DNA of 64,000 bases from Streptomyces griseocarneus (GCA_003674045.1 PENC01000002.1:496001-560000), one strand, 5' to 3'; counted from the stretch's first letter, positions 44,120 to 51,931 are shown. Made by a program: numbers and translations. The notes: generated by a model not told the origin, from the letters alone.

Positions 44120-44803
44120 ATGTCGGCCACCGCCCCCGCCACGACCACGACCGTCACGCTGAACGCCCGCGCCCTGCTCCTGGACATGGACGGGACGATC
44201 GTCAACTCCGATGCCGTGGTCGAGCGCTGCTGGCGGCGCTGGGCCGAGGAGCAGGGCCTGGACCCGGCCGAGGTCCTCAAGGTCGTGCACGGCCGCCAGG
44301 GCTACGCGACCATGGCGGTGCTGCTGCCGGAGCGTCCCATGGAGCTCAACCACGAGGACAACCGCCGCATGCTCGCGGCGGAGACCGCCGACGTCGACGG
44401 CGTCGTGCCGGTCGGCGGCGCCCCCGCCTTCATGGCCGCGCTCGCCGACCTCCCCCACGCCCTCGTCACCTCCGCCGACCGCGGCCTGGCCGAGGCCCGC
44501 ATGGGCGCGGCCGGCCTGCCGCTCCCGGCGGTCCGCGTGACCGCCGAGTCCGTGAGCGCCAGCAAGCCGGACCCGGAGGGCTTCCTCAAGGGCGCCGCGG
44601 AGCTCGGCTTCGAGGCGGGCGACTGCGTCGTCTTCGAGGACTCCGAGGCGGGCATCGCGGCGGGCAGGTCCGCGGGCATGCGCGTCGTCGGCGTGGGCCC
44701 GCGGGCCGCGGCGCACGGACCGGACGTGGCGGTGCCGGACCTCACGCACGTACGCGTGGAGGCGGCGCCGGACGGCGGGATCCTGCTGCACGTCACGGTC
44801 TGA
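44120..44803 (+). CDS. HAD-family sugar-phosphatase-like hydrolase
   Basis: The protein has 227 residues from an ATG at 44120 with TGGAG 6 bases upstream. All four HAD motifs are visible: LLLDMDGTIVNSD with the nucleophile Asp, VTSADRG, the Lys in SASKPDPEGFL, and VVFEDSEAGIAAGRSAGM. The cap between motifs 1 and 2 is of the small helical type found in beta-phosphoglucomutase and 2-deoxyglucose-6-phosphate phosphatases. The substrate is probably a small sugar phosphate. It is followed by the DinB gene, which has its own promoter. Confidence 0.88.
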   Translation: MSATAPATTTTVTLNARALLLDMDGTIVNSDAVVERCWRRWAEEQGLDPAEVLKVVHGRQGYATMAVLLPERPMELNHEDNRRMLAAETADVDGVVPVGGAPAFMAALADLPHALVTSADRGLAEARMGAAGLPLPAVRVTAESVSASKPDPEGFLKGAAELGFEAGDCVVFEDSEAGIAAGRSAGMRVVGVGPRAAAHGPDVAVPDLTHVRVEAAPDGGILLHVTV

Positions 44804-44810
44804 CGTCTAG

Positions 44811-44828
44811 GGTGATCGCATGATCACC
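44811..44828. promoter_or_regulatory. Inverted repeat across the DinB start codon
   Basis: GGTGATC-GCAT-GATCACC is a perfect 7-bp inverted repeat containing the ATG at 44820. TAGGGT at 44808-44813 is a likely -10 element, which would make the mRNA leaderless. A bound protein or RNA hairpin here would block initiation. Confidence 0.5.
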
Positions 44829-45329
44829 CCCGAGCGCACGGGCCCGCCCCTCACCGGCGGCGAGCGCGAGACGCTGCGCGCCTTCCTCGACTACCACCGC
44901 GCGACCCTCGCCCTGAAGTGCGAGGGCCTGCCGGACGAGGACCTCCGCCGCCGCTCCATGCCCCCGTCGACCCTCACCCTGCTCGGCCTCGTACGCCACA
45001 TGGCGGAGGTCGAGCGCACATGGTTCCGCCGCGTCATCGCCGGCGAGGACGTCCCGCACGTCTGGTCCGACAAGGCCGACTTCCAGGAAGCGTTCGACGC
45101 GACGGCCTCGACGGGCGCGGAAGCCTTCGCCGCCTGGCAGGCGGAAGTGGCCCACGCCCGCCGCATCGAGCAAGCGGCCGAATCCCTCGACGTGACGGGC
45201 TACTTCCCGAAGTGGGACGACCATGTCTCCCTGCGCCTGGTCATGCTCCACCTCATCCACGAGTACGCGCGCCACAACGGGCATGCGGACTTTTTGCGGG
45301 AGGGGATCGACGGGGTGGTGGGGGCGTGA
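44820..45329 (+). CDS. DinB family protein
   Basis: The protein has 169 residues from an ATG at 44820, probably translated from a leaderless mRNA. It has the four-helix DinB/DUF664 fold: LRAFLDYHRATLALKCEGLP, LLGLVRHMAEVERTWFRRVI with a metal-binding His, and LRLVMLHLIHEYARHNGHAD with the other His residues. Members act as thiol-dependent transferases or are uncharacterised. It converges on an XRE-TPR gene with a 9-base gap. Confidence 0.85.
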   Translation: MITPERTGPPLTGGERETLRAFLDYHRATLALKCEGLPDEDLRRRSMPPSTLTLLGLVRHMAEVERTWFRRVIAGEDVPHVWSDKADFQEAFDATASTGAEAFAAWQAEVAHARRIEQAAESLDVTGYFPKWDDHVSLRLVMLHLIHEYARHNGHADFLREGIDGVVGA

Positions 45330-45338
45330 CGGCGAGGT

Positions 45339-46586
45339 TCAGGACATCGCGTCCGCACGGCGGGCGAGCGCACGCAACTCAGGAGAGGCGGTGCGGTCGG
45401 CCAGGAGCATCAGTTCCCGGATCGCGGTGCGGGCAGCGACATGGGTCCGCACCATTTCGGGCGCCAGTTCCTCTGCCCTGAGGAAGTGGGCGAGCGCGTC
45501 GTCCTCGTTTCGCAGTTGCGCGTGTGCCCGTCCGATGTCCAGCGCCAGCCTGGCCTGTCGTTCAGCGGAAAGGCCGGAGGTATCCAGGCTCCGCGCGATG
45601 TCGAGAGCCTCACCGGCGTCCCCCAGGTCGACGGCGACGGATACCGCTTGGATCTCGACGTTCGCCGGACCGAACTCCAGATTGAAATCATTGCGGTCCT
45701 CGCCCAACAGCCTGGCCACGCGCCGGGCTTCGGCCGTCTCGCGCCGGGCATCCGGACGATTCCCGGTCCGGGCGTGCACAAGAGCGAGGACGAGATGCAG
45801 GGAGCCCAGGAGGGACAGGCCCTCCGGGGAGGGCTCCGCGCGATCCATGTGCCGAGTGAGCGCGTCGACCGCAGACTGAGCCGTGCATGCGGCCTGGTCG
45901 TAGCGCTTCAGCCGTACGAAGGCGTGGGCCAGGCGGAAGGTCCCCGCGAAGACGTCCAGCACACGGCCTGACTTCTCAGCAGCCGCGATGGAGCGATCCG
46001 CCGCGACCCAGGCGGCGTCCGGCTCGTTCTGCCGCACGAATGCCGCCGACAGCACCTGATACGCGCGAGCGAGCAGGCCGAACGCCTCGCGGTGGTTGCG
46101 CGTCTCCGCGGCCCTCGTCCTGCGCTCCAGAAGCGGAACCAGCGAATTCAGCGCGGCGCTCAGCTCCGAGAAGCGGTTGTCGTGCGCCAAGGCCCAGGCG
46201 TCGTCGACCGCCTTCCTCAGTTCGGCCAACGACGGACCGTCGTACGCGCTTTGCGGGTCCAGAAGAACGCCGGGTGCGGGGTGCCCGGACAGCAGGAGCC
46301 GAGCCCGGTCGAGGTCGTTCGGCTCAGGCGCCGACTCGTCGGGCTCGGCCAGTTCCGCAGCATCGGGACGCAGCTCGTGGAGGGACACTCCGAGGCCTCC
46401 GGCCAGGAGGCGCAGGACGTCCAGCCGGTTGACAGGCTGGATGCCGCGCTCCACCTGCGAGAGCCAGCTGGCCGTCCGGCCGATCCCGGCGGCCAGCTCC
46501 TTCTGGGTCAGGCCACACTGGGCACGCAACGCCGCCACCCGCGCCCCGAACGCGCGCCGCCCTTCGTGGGTCACCGCTCTCGTCAC
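45339..46586 (-). CDS. XRE-family regulator with TPR-like domain
   Basis: The protein has 415 residues from a GTG at 46586 that overlaps the upstream monooxygenase stop (GTGA). Residues about 12-70 form the helix-turn-helix (VAALRAQCGLTQKELAAGIG then RTASWLSQVERGIQPVNRLD). TPR-like repeats fill the rest (EAFGLLARAYQVLSAAFVRQ, AHAQLRNEDDALAHFLRAEE). Co-translation with a small monooxygenase-like gene, and an inverted repeat upstream at 46968-46986, suggest local control by this protein. Confidence 0.8.
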   Translation of the reverse strand: MTRAVTHEGRRAFGARVAALRAQCGLTQKELAAGIGRTASWLSQVERGIQPVNRLDVLRLLAGGLGVSLHELRPDAAELAEPDESAPEPNDLDRARLLLSGHPAPGVLLDPQSAYDGPSLAELRKAVDDAWALAHDNRFSELSAALNSLVPLLERRTRAAETRNHREAFGLLARAYQVLSAAFVRQNEPDAAWVAADRSIAAAEKSGRVLDVFAGTFRLAHAFVRLKRYDQAACTAQSAVDALTRHMDRAEPSPEGLSLLGSLHLVLALVHARTGNRPDARRETAEARRVARLLGEDRNDFNLEFGPANVEIQAVSVAVDLGDAGEALDIARSLDTSGLSAERQARLALDIGRAHAQLRNEDDALAHFLRAEELAPEMVRTHVAARTAIRELMLLADRTASPELRALARRADAMS

Positions 46587-46891
46587 GCCTTCCCGTCGAT
46601 CCGTTCCAGGAACGTCACCTCGAACTCGGACACGAACCGCTCGCGCTCCTCCAGGAAGTGCCGGGTGTGCGGCTGCCGTTCATGGGCCTCGAACGCCGCA
46701 CGGTCCTTGTACAACTCGTAGAAGATACGTGCGTCCGGCTCACCCGGCACACGATGGTTCATGTACACCACCGTGCCGTGCTCACAGTCCCGGATCCCTT
46801 CCAACGTCCGGGCCACCAACTCGTCGAAGTCACGCGCGGCGTCGGCATTGCGCAGCGTGAAACGTACGACCAGACCAAAGCCTGCGGCCAT
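46583..46891 (-). CDS. Antibiotic biosynthesis monooxygenase-like (ABM) protein
   Basis: The protein has 102 residues from an ATG at 46891 with GAGGAGGG upstream. It has the dimeric ABM ferredoxin-like fold: GLVVRFTLRNADAARDFDEL, TVVYMNHRVPGEPDARIFYE, and AAFEAHERQPHTRHFLEERE. Family members include cofactor-free quinone-forming monooxygenases, heme-degrading enzymes and proteins without known activity. It is coupled to the XRE-TPR gene. Confidence 0.85.
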   Translation of the reverse strand: MAAGFGLVVRFTLRNADAARDFDELVARTLEGIRDCEHGTVVYMNHRVPGEPDARIFYELYKDRAAFEAHERQPHTRHFLEERERFVSEFEVTFLERIDGKA

Positions 46892-46963
46892 GTACGCCCT
46901 CCTCGTCCCGTGTCGCACCAAGACTTGCAGAAGGCCCACCACAGCGGATAGCCGCAGATTTTC

Positions 46964-46992
46964 TTGACTCACAGAAATACTGTGAGTAGCTT
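46964..46992 (+). promoter_or_regulatory. Promoter with operator in the spacer
   Basis: TTGACT, a 17-base spacer and TAGCTT form a good promoter toward the gene at 47169. The spacer contains CTCACAG-AAATA-CTGTGAG (46968-46986), a perfect 7-bp inverted repeat that would block RNA polymerase if occupied. It also lies 80 bases before the divergent ABM gene. Confidence 0.6.
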
Positions 46993-47152
46993 CACAGTTG
47001 AGCTACTGGCCACGCTGGTTCCTGCGGCTGGCGAGTGGCTTCGTCTGTCTGCGCACGGGCGGCTCGAAGAACGAAAGGAGGCCCTGGCGGTCCGGGACCC
47101 GCGGGTGCTGGCACACCACGCGCGCCCCGCCGGGCCTCCGCCTCACCCCTGA
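46982..47152 (+). CDS. Possible small upstream gene
   Basis: A GTG at 46982 opens 56 codons ending at 47152, 16 bases before the next gene. The sequence is protein-like at first (SSFTVELLATLVPAAGEWLR) with good codon use, but there is no ribosome binding site and the GTG lies within the operator. An internal AAGGAGG would not serve it. It may be a real peptide or leader; no family is known. Confidence 0.3.
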   Translation: MSSFTVELLATLVPAAGEWLRLSAHGRLEERKEALAVRDPRVLAHHARPAGPPPHP

Positions 47153-47168
47153 TCAAGCAGGAGGTTCG

Positions 47169-47597
47169 ATGCATCCACGGGCTGGCAAGCCGGCGAACGA
47201 GACCGCAGCCACCACTCGGAGTCGCTGTGCCGAGTGCGACGGAATCAAGGCCGAGCAGGAGGAAGCAGCCGACCGCGGCGACATCCGCACGGCCCAGGCC
47301 CTGACAGCGGCAATGAGCCGACATCACATGGCGGCCCACCCGCGGAACGAACTGCCGACGGCTGCGGCCGTGGTAACCCCGTCCGCCGCCAAGGCCGCGA
47401 ACGCAGACGACCCGGCAGCGATCCGGAACGGAGACCACGTCATCGACACCATCACCGGGGCCAGGGGAACCGTGATCGCCCTGCGGCAGGGCATGGTGGT
47501 CATCGAGCACCCGAACGGCGCCAGGTTGCGAGCCTTCGCCGCGGACATCCGCGCCCTGCCGGAGGCAGCCGGTCGTCAGCCCACCACCGCCTCGTAG
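47169..47597 (+). CDS. Hypothetical protein
   Basis: The protein has 142 residues from an ATG at 47169 with AGGAGG upstream. The N-terminal part has a possible metal site (TRSRCAECDGIKAEQEEAAD then RHHMAAH). The C-terminal part (AIRNGDHVIDTITGARGTVI then MVVIEHPNGARLRAF) looks like a small beta barrel of SH3 or KOW type. It is driven by the TTGACT/TAGCTT promoter. Its last 22 bases overlap the convergent GDT1 gene. The family is not recognised. Confidence 0.6.
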   Translation: MHPRAGKPANETAATTRSRCAECDGIKAEQEEAADRGDIRTAQALTAAMSRHHMAAHPRNELPTAAAVVTPSAAKAANADDPAAIRNGDHVIDTITGARGTVIALRQGMVVIEHPNGARLRAFAADIRALPEAAGRQPTTAS

Positions 47598-48157
47598 AGG
47601 CTGAAGCCCGCCAGCGCCAACATCACCAGGGCCGCGATCCTGGTGATCAGGGTCAGGGGGACGTACTTCATCAGGGTGCGGCCGCCGACGATGCCGAGGC
47701 CTGCCACGGCCCACAGGCCAAGCGTCGCGCCGATGCCCACGGAGATCGGGTCGTCGTAGCGGGCGGCCAGGTTCGCCGTCATGATCTGGGTGAGATCGCC
47801 GAACTCCGCGACGAGGATCAGCATGAAGCCCGCGCCGGAGACCTTCCAGAAGGACTGGTCGGCGGGCTTGGCGATCTCCTCCTCGTCGTCGTCCTTCTTG
47901 AAGAGGAGCACCGCCGCGCCCGCGACGAACGCGAGGCCGACGATCAGCTGGAGGATCCGGTGCGGGAGCAGGGTCAGCAGGCTGCCCGCGGCGATGGCCA
48001 GGACGACGTGGACGAGGAAGGCGGCGGCGACGCCCGCGAAGACATAGGACGCGCGGTAGCGGGTGCCGAGCATCAGGGAGGCGAGCGCCGTCTTGTCGGG
48101 CAGCTCGGCAAGGAAGATCACGCCGAAGACCAGGGCGGCGACGGTGAAGCTGAACAC
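47576..48157 (-). CDS. GDT1/TMEM165 (UPF0016) family cation exporter, predicted manganese
   Basis: The protein has 193 residues from a GTG at 48157 with GAGGT upstream. Six membrane helices carry two copies of the family's acidic motif: VFGVIFLAELPDKTALASLM and FMLILVAEFGDLTQIMTANL. A charged cytoplasmic loop (KKDDDEEEIAKPAD) separates the halves. Members export Mn2+ or exchange Ca2+/H+. A yybP-ykoY-type manganese riboswitch upstream supports Mn2+ export for homeostasis. Confidence 0.9.
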   Translation of the reverse strand: MFSFTVAALVFGVIFLAELPDKTALASLMLGTRYRASYVFAGVAAAFLVHVVLAIAAGSLLTLLPHRILQLIVGLAFVAGAAVLLFKKDDDEEEIAKPADQSFWKVSGAGFMLILVAEFGDLTQIMTANLAARYDDPISVGIGATLGLWAVAGLGIVGGRTLMKYVPLTLITRIAALVMLALAGFSLYEAVVG

Positions 48158-48194
48158 AGGGGATACCTCGTTCGGTCGGGCAGCCGCACCGAGG

Positions 48195-48355
48195 ACCAAC
48201 GGGAATCAGGGGTCGCTTCGGCACGGCAGCGTCATGGACACTGCGGCCGAAGGTCTCGCTGGCCTGCGGTTTTCCCGCCTGCCTCCGGGCGCCGGCCGGG
48301 GGCGAGCCCAGCAGTATGTCGACGGTCCGGCGAAGAGCTACTCCCCTTCTGCTCC
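48195..48355 (-). ncRNA. yybP-ykoY manganese riboswitch
   Basis: On the minus strand the region opens with AGAAGGGGAGTAGC (from about 48351) and closes with GGCCAGCGAGACCTTCGGCC (48246-48265). Both are diagnostic parts of the yybP-ykoY Mn2+ riboswitch. It is followed by a second stem and the GDT1-type gene. Manganese binding should turn the exporter on. The ends are approximate. Confidence 0.85.
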
Positions 48356-48375
48356 CACAAGAGTAAAGGATGAGC

Positions 48376-48456
48376 ACCCCGCAAGGGGCGCGGGGCAGCA
48401 TCGTCATGCGGCTCCGCCGCGTGGGCGCGACACGTCACAGCGGACCCCGCAGCCGC
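48376..48456 (+). repeat. Dispersed hairpin repeat, copy 6 (long form)
   Basis: CCCGCAAGGGGCGCGGGG, then an insert with GCGGCTCCGCCGC, then GGGCGCGAC and CCCGCAGCCGCGCGCGG. It lies just upstream of the manganese riboswitch. Confidence 0.75.
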
Positions 48457-48734
48457 GCGCGGAGCGCAAAAGACATCCGGTGGGCCGATCCCCTGGTCAG
48501 CGCCGCAGCAGCGGCAGGACGGCGAGCCCCACGGTGCGGGTCCGACCCCAGGCCCGGCAGGAGCGCGCCGGAGGCGCCGCCGCCTCCGCCACCCCGTGTC
48601 GGTGAACTCCACCGCACCCCCGGGCGCGTTGACCGCAGACCGACCGCGCACCGGCCGCACGGCCGGCCACAGCACCGGTCACATATCGGGGTGATCCCGC
48701 ACCAGTGTGACCACTTCCGCCTCACCCCTTGCGC
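48457..48734. other. Stretch without a supported gene
   Basis: Short open frames on the minus strand are Arg/Gly/Pro-rich and lack ribosome binding sites, so none is called. The sequence separates the repeat from the promoter of the nuclease gene. Confidence 0.4.
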
Positions 48735-48763
48735 TTGACATGACCGCGTCGCCACGCTGTAAC
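48735..48763 (+). promoter_or_regulatory. Promoter of the secreted nuclease gene
   Basis: TTGACA, a 17-base spacer and TGTAAC make a near-consensus housekeeping promoter 85 bases before the nuclease start. Confidence 0.6.
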
Positions 48764-48847
48764 CCGGCGAGCACCCCCCGGCCACCCCTCGCCTCGATCA
48801 TGGCCGCGCTCCGCCCGGCCATCACCCCCACCATCCAGGGAGCCACC

Positions 48848-49567
48848 ATGCCCGGAAAGCGCATATCGACCGCCTCGCGTCCGCTCTACGCGCGTCGCGC
48901 CAACACCCCGCGCCGCACCCCCGGCCGCCGGGCGGCCGCCGCCCGCCTGGCGGCCGTCACGAGCGGGCTCGTCGCGCTCGTCGGCTCGCTCGTCCTGAGC
49001 GGACCCGCCGCACAGGCCGCCCCGCCGAGCCCGCCGGACGCCGCCACGGTCCGCGGCTACCTGGGCACGCTCACCGTCAAGCCCGAGGGCACGATGGACG
49101 GCTACAGCCGCGCGAAGTTCCCGCACTGGATCACGCAGCACGGGGAGTGCAACACCCGCGAGGTCGTACTCAAGCGCGACGGCGAGAACGTGGGACAGGA
49201 CGCCAAGTGCGCGGCCGTCTCCGGCACCTGGCACTCCGCCTACGACGGCGCGACCTGGACCGACGCGCAGAGCCTCGACATCGACCACATCGTCCCCCTC
49301 GCGGAGGCGTGGCGCTCTGGCGCCAGTGCCTGGACCACGGCGCAGCGCCAGGCCTTCGCCAACGACCTGACGCGCCCCCAGCTCATCGCGGTCACCGACC
49401 GGGTCAACCAGGCGAAGGGCGACAAGGATCCGGCGAAGTGGATGCCGCCGCTGAAGTCGTACGCGTGCACCTACACGGAGATGTGGGTGACGGTGAAGCA
49501 CTACTACGGACTGACCGTGGACACGGCGGAGAAGGACGCGCTAACGGGAATCCTCAAGGGCTGCTGA
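48848..49567 (+). CDS. Secreted HNH-type nuclease (DUF1524/GmrSD C-terminal-like)
   Basis: The protein has 239 residues from an ATG at 48848 with AGGGAG upstream. A long Arg-rich signal peptide ends near residue 60 (LVALVGSLVLSGPAAQAAPP). The catalytic domain holds LDIDHIVPLAEAWRSGASAW with the HNH-like Asp-His pair, FANDLTRPQLIAVTDRVNQA, and KGDKDPAKWMPP. Four Cys residues probably form two disulfides. It should act outside the cell on DNA or RNA, for nutrient release or competition. Confidence 0.88.
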   Translation: MPGKRISTASRPLYARRANTPRRTPGRRAAAARLAAVTSGLVALVGSLVLSGPAAQAAPPSPPDAATVRGYLGTLTVKPEGTMDGYSRAKFPHWITQHGECNTREVVLKRDGENVGQDAKCAAVSGTWHSAYDGATWTDAQSLDIDHIVPLAEAWRSGASAWTTAQRQAFANDLTRPQLIAVTDRVNQAKGDKDPAKWMPPLKSYACTYTEMWVTVKHYYGLTVDTAEKDALTGILKGC

Positions 49568-49602
49568 AAAGGACCGCCGAAAAGGATCTCTGATCGCCAA
49601 GA

Positions 49603-49655
49603 GCTCCCGCCGCAAGGGGCAGGCACCCCGGGGACACCCCGCGGCGGGCGGGAGC
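49603..49655 (+). terminator. Hairpin after the nuclease gene
   Basis: GCTCCCGCC pairs with GGCGGGAGC across a loop that can itself pair (GGGGC with CCCC runs). It lies 35 bases after the stop. Confidence 0.45.
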
Positions 49656-49720
49656 ATCGTGGTGCGCGTCACGTTTGACGCATGACGCGCAGGGCAATCG
49701 GGCACACTGCGACCAAGAAC

Positions 49721-49750
49721 TTGAACTTGCAAGTATTGATAGGGATACCT
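49721..49750 (+). promoter_or_regulatory. Promoter/operator region of the DoxX gene
   Basis: The perfect palindrome ACTTGCAAGT (49725-49734) overlaps TTGAAC, which with ATACCT 18 bases on could form a promoter. The palindrome resembles sites of MarR/HxlR-type redox or quinone sensors, but no such gene is adjacent. Confidence 0.4.
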
Positions 49751-49799
49751 AACCTGGGTCCCTCGTCGTTTCCTGTCCCCGATGCGAGGAGCACCCCGC

Positions 49800-50291
49800 A
49801 TGCCCCCCACGACCGCTCCCTCCCCCTCGGCTCCGGCCACCGGTTCCGCCTCCGCGGCGGGTGCCCCGGCCGCGCTGCTCACCGAGCGCCTCGACGCCGC
49901 GCGCCCGTACGTCCTGTCGGCGTTCCGCGTCGTCGTCGGCCTGCTCTTCGCCTGCCACGGTGCGGCGTCCCTGTTCGGCGTCCTCGGCGGCGCGGCGGGC
50001 TCCAACGGCGGCACGATCGCCGCGGGCACCTGGCCCGGCTGGTACGCGGCCGTCATCCAGCTCGTCGGCGGCGTCCTCGTACTGCTCGGCGCCGGTACGC
50101 GCACCGCCGCGTTCATCTCGTCCGGCTCGATGGCGTACGCGTACTTCGACATGCACCAGAAGGCGGCCCTGTGGCCGATCCAGAACGGTGGCGAGGCGGC
50201 AGCGATGTTCGCCTGGGCGTTCCTGCTGCTCGTTTTCACCGGGCCCGGGGCCGTTTCTCTGGACCGAGTCCTCGGTGGCCGCAAGCGTTGA
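49800..50291 (+). CDS. DoxX family membrane protein
   Basis: The protein has 163 residues from an ATG at 49800 with GAGGAG 8 bases upstream. A flexible Ala/Ser N-terminus of about 30 residues is followed by four helices: VLSAFRVVVGLLFACHGAAS, AAVIQLVGGVLVLLGAGTRT, AFISSGSMAYAYFDMH and AMFAWAFLLLVFTGPGAVSL. DoxX proteins are linked to quinone-dependent redox reactions and to oxidative stress protection. It stands alone. Confidence 0.85.
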   Translation: MPPTTAPSPSAPATGSASAAGAPAALLTERLDAARPYVLSAFRVVVGLLFACHGAASLFGVLGGAAGSNGGTIAAGTWPGWYAAVIQLVGGVLVLLGAGTRTAAFISSGSMAYAYFDMHQKAALWPIQNGGEAAAMFAWAFLLLVFTGPGAVSLDRVLGGRKR

Positions 50292-50383
50292 TTTTTTGGG
50301 CGGCCGGAGGCGTGGGAGTCTGCCGCTCCTTGCGTTCCCGGCCGCCTGAGCGACTGCCACGGTCGGCAGTCCGGCGACCGCGG

Positions 50384-50462
50384 GCCGTCTGCGGCTGGTC
50401 GCGCCCACGCGGCGGAGCCGCACGATGCCACGGCCCCGCGCCCCTTCGGGGCGCTCCCTGAA
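50384..50462 (-). repeat. Dispersed hairpin repeat, copy 7 (long form, reverse orientation)
   Basis: Read on the minus strand it runs CCCGAAGGGGCGCGGGG, the insert with GCGGCTCCGCCGC, then GGGCGCGACCAGCC. It lies between the DoxX and DedA genes in a gap of 334 bases that holds no gene. Confidence 0.8.
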
Positions 50463-50625
50463 GGGGCGCTCCTAAATCACCCCAACCCCGGCACGTGATT
50501 CGGGCAACATCAGTGGCCCCCCTCGCACGTCACAGAAGCCTCAGGCGTACTCTGTTCGGTGGTAAAAGGCCGCCCCTGCCGCTCCCTGCGACGTCGCGGC
50601 GGGGGATCGTACGGGAGATCAGGAA

Positions 50626-51264
50626 GTGCTGGAGCAGTTGGGGTCGCTGGCCGACTCTCCTTGGATCTATGTGATCGTCGGGCTCTCCGTACTCCTCGAC
50701 GTCTTCCTCCCCCTCCTCCCCAGCGGTGTGCTGGTCATCACTGCCGCCACCGCCGCCGCGGGCTCCGCGGCCGACGCGGTCGGTGACGCCGCCCGGCAGC
50801 ACGCCGGCTTCTCCCAGCTCTGCGCGCTCGTGATCTGCGCGGCGACCGCCTCCGTCCTCGGCGACATGGTCGCCTACCGCCTCGCCTGGCGCGGCGGCGA
50901 CCGCTTCGACCGTGCCATTTCCCGTTCCCGTCGCCTCACGGCCGCCCAGGAGAAACTGGGCACGGCGCTGCTGCGCGGCGGCGGCCCGCTCGTGGTCGTG
51001 GCGCGTTTCGCACCCGCCGGGCGCTCGGTCGTCAGCCTCGGCGCGGGCGTCATGCACCGCAGGGTGAAGGAGTTCCTGCCGTGGTCCGCGCTGGCCGGGC
51101 TGACCTGGGCCGCGTACAGCGTGGCCCTCGGCTACTTCGGCGGCCAGTGGCTGGGCGCGAGCTGGCTCAGCACGGGTGTGTCGTTCATCGCCCTCTTCGC
51201 GGCGGGGCTCGCCGCGGCGTACGTCGTGAAGCACCCGCGCCACGACGAGGCACAAGCTCAGTAG
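50626..51264 (+). CDS. DedA/VTT family membrane protein
   Basis: The protein has 212 residues from a GTG at 50626 with GGAGATCAGGAA upstream. It has the DedA/SNARE-associated fold: VGLSVLLDVFLPLLPSGVLV at the front re-entrant region, TASVLGDMVAYRLAWRGGDR, the motif VVVARFAPAGRSVVSLGAGV, and helices to KHPRHDEAQ. DedA proteins flip phospholipid or polyprenyl-phosphate carriers across the membrane. A specific substrate cannot be read here. Confidence 0.88.
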   Translation: MLEQLGSLADSPWIYVIVGLSVLLDVFLPLLPSGVLVITAATAAAGSAADAVGDAARQHAGFSQLCALVICAATASVLGDMVAYRLAWRGGDRFDRAISRSRRLTAAQEKLGTALLRGGGPLVVVARFAPAGRSVVSLGAGVMHRRVKEFLPWSALAGLTWAAYSVALGYFGGQWLGASWLSTGVSFIALFAAGLAAAYVVKHPRHDEAQAQ

Positions 51265-51361
51265 CTTCCGCTCCCCCGTCGGCCGTACTTGGTACGGACC
51301 AATCCCGAGGCGCGCCTTCCGCATCCGTACGGACTCTTCTACGGACCCGCCGCCGCTCTCC

Positions 51362-51883
51362 CTACCGTCTCCTGCGGGCCACTTCCGCGCGCAGGGTGCG
51401 GCCACAGTTCCTCGCGTAGGCCCGCTGGACGACCGGCACGAGCGGACCGGCGGCCCTGGTGAACCACACGGCCGGGCGGCTGAACGCCGTCACCGTGAGC
51501 CGCACCGCTCCCCCGTCGTCCAAGGTCACGAGGAACGCCTCCTCGCCGTGCTCCGGGTGGCCCGGCAGCGTCCCGTACGCGAAACCGGCCCGGCCCGCCT
51601 CCCGTACGGCCCACACCACAGCGCAGGTGCCGGAGACGCGCAGCGGACCCGTACCCAGGGAAACGGTCACGGTGACGCCCGGCGCGGCGGGCGGGGCGTC
51701 GGTGACACGAACGCCCGGCATGGCCCGGTGCATGCCCCAGGAGAGCAGTACGTCGGCGGCGGCCTCGAAGTCGGCCCGGCCGTGCCCGACGGGGGTGGGG
51801 ACCCGCAGGTGGTGATAGCCGACGGGCAGGGAGAAGCCGGGCGCGGTGGCGCCGGCCTCGGGGTACGTGAACGCAGTCGTCAT
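51362..51883 (-). CDS. DUF1990 family protein
   Basis: The protein has 173 residues from an ATG at 51883; no ribosome binding site is obvious. The DUF1990 pattern is visible: PVGYHHLRVPTPVGHGRADF, the conserved VLLSWGMHRAMPGVRV, then AGFAYGTLPGHPEHGEEAFL and AFSRPAVWFTRAAGPLVPVV, a START-like fold. Function is unknown. Three tandem 12-bp repeats lie directly upstream. Confidence 0.8.
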   Translation of the reverse strand: MTTAFTYPEAGATAPGFSLPVGYHHLRVPTPVGHGRADFEAAADVLLSWGMHRAMPGVRVTDAPPAAPGVTVTVSLGTGPLRVSGTCAVVWAVREAGRAGFAYGTLPGHPEHGEEAFLVTLDDGGAVRLTVTAFSRPAVWFTRAAGPLVPVVQRAYARNCGRTLRAEVARRRR

Positions 51884-51894
51884 CACCGTCAAGT

Positions 51895-51930
51895 ATGCGA
51901 AACAGCATGCGAAACGGCATACGAAAAGGG
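51895..51930. repeat. Three tandem 12-bp repeats upstream of DUF1990
   Basis: ATGCGAAACAGC, ATGCGAAACGGC and ATACGAAAAGGG follow each other without gaps, starting 12 bases before the DUF1990 ATG. They may be operator half-sites or simple repeats. Confidence 0.5.
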
Positions 51931-51931
51931 A

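Noticed and set aside
48497..48864. Small minus-strand frames upstream of the nuclease
   Set aside because: They have biased Arg/Gly/Met composition, no ribosome binding site and overlap with a consensus promoter on the other strand.
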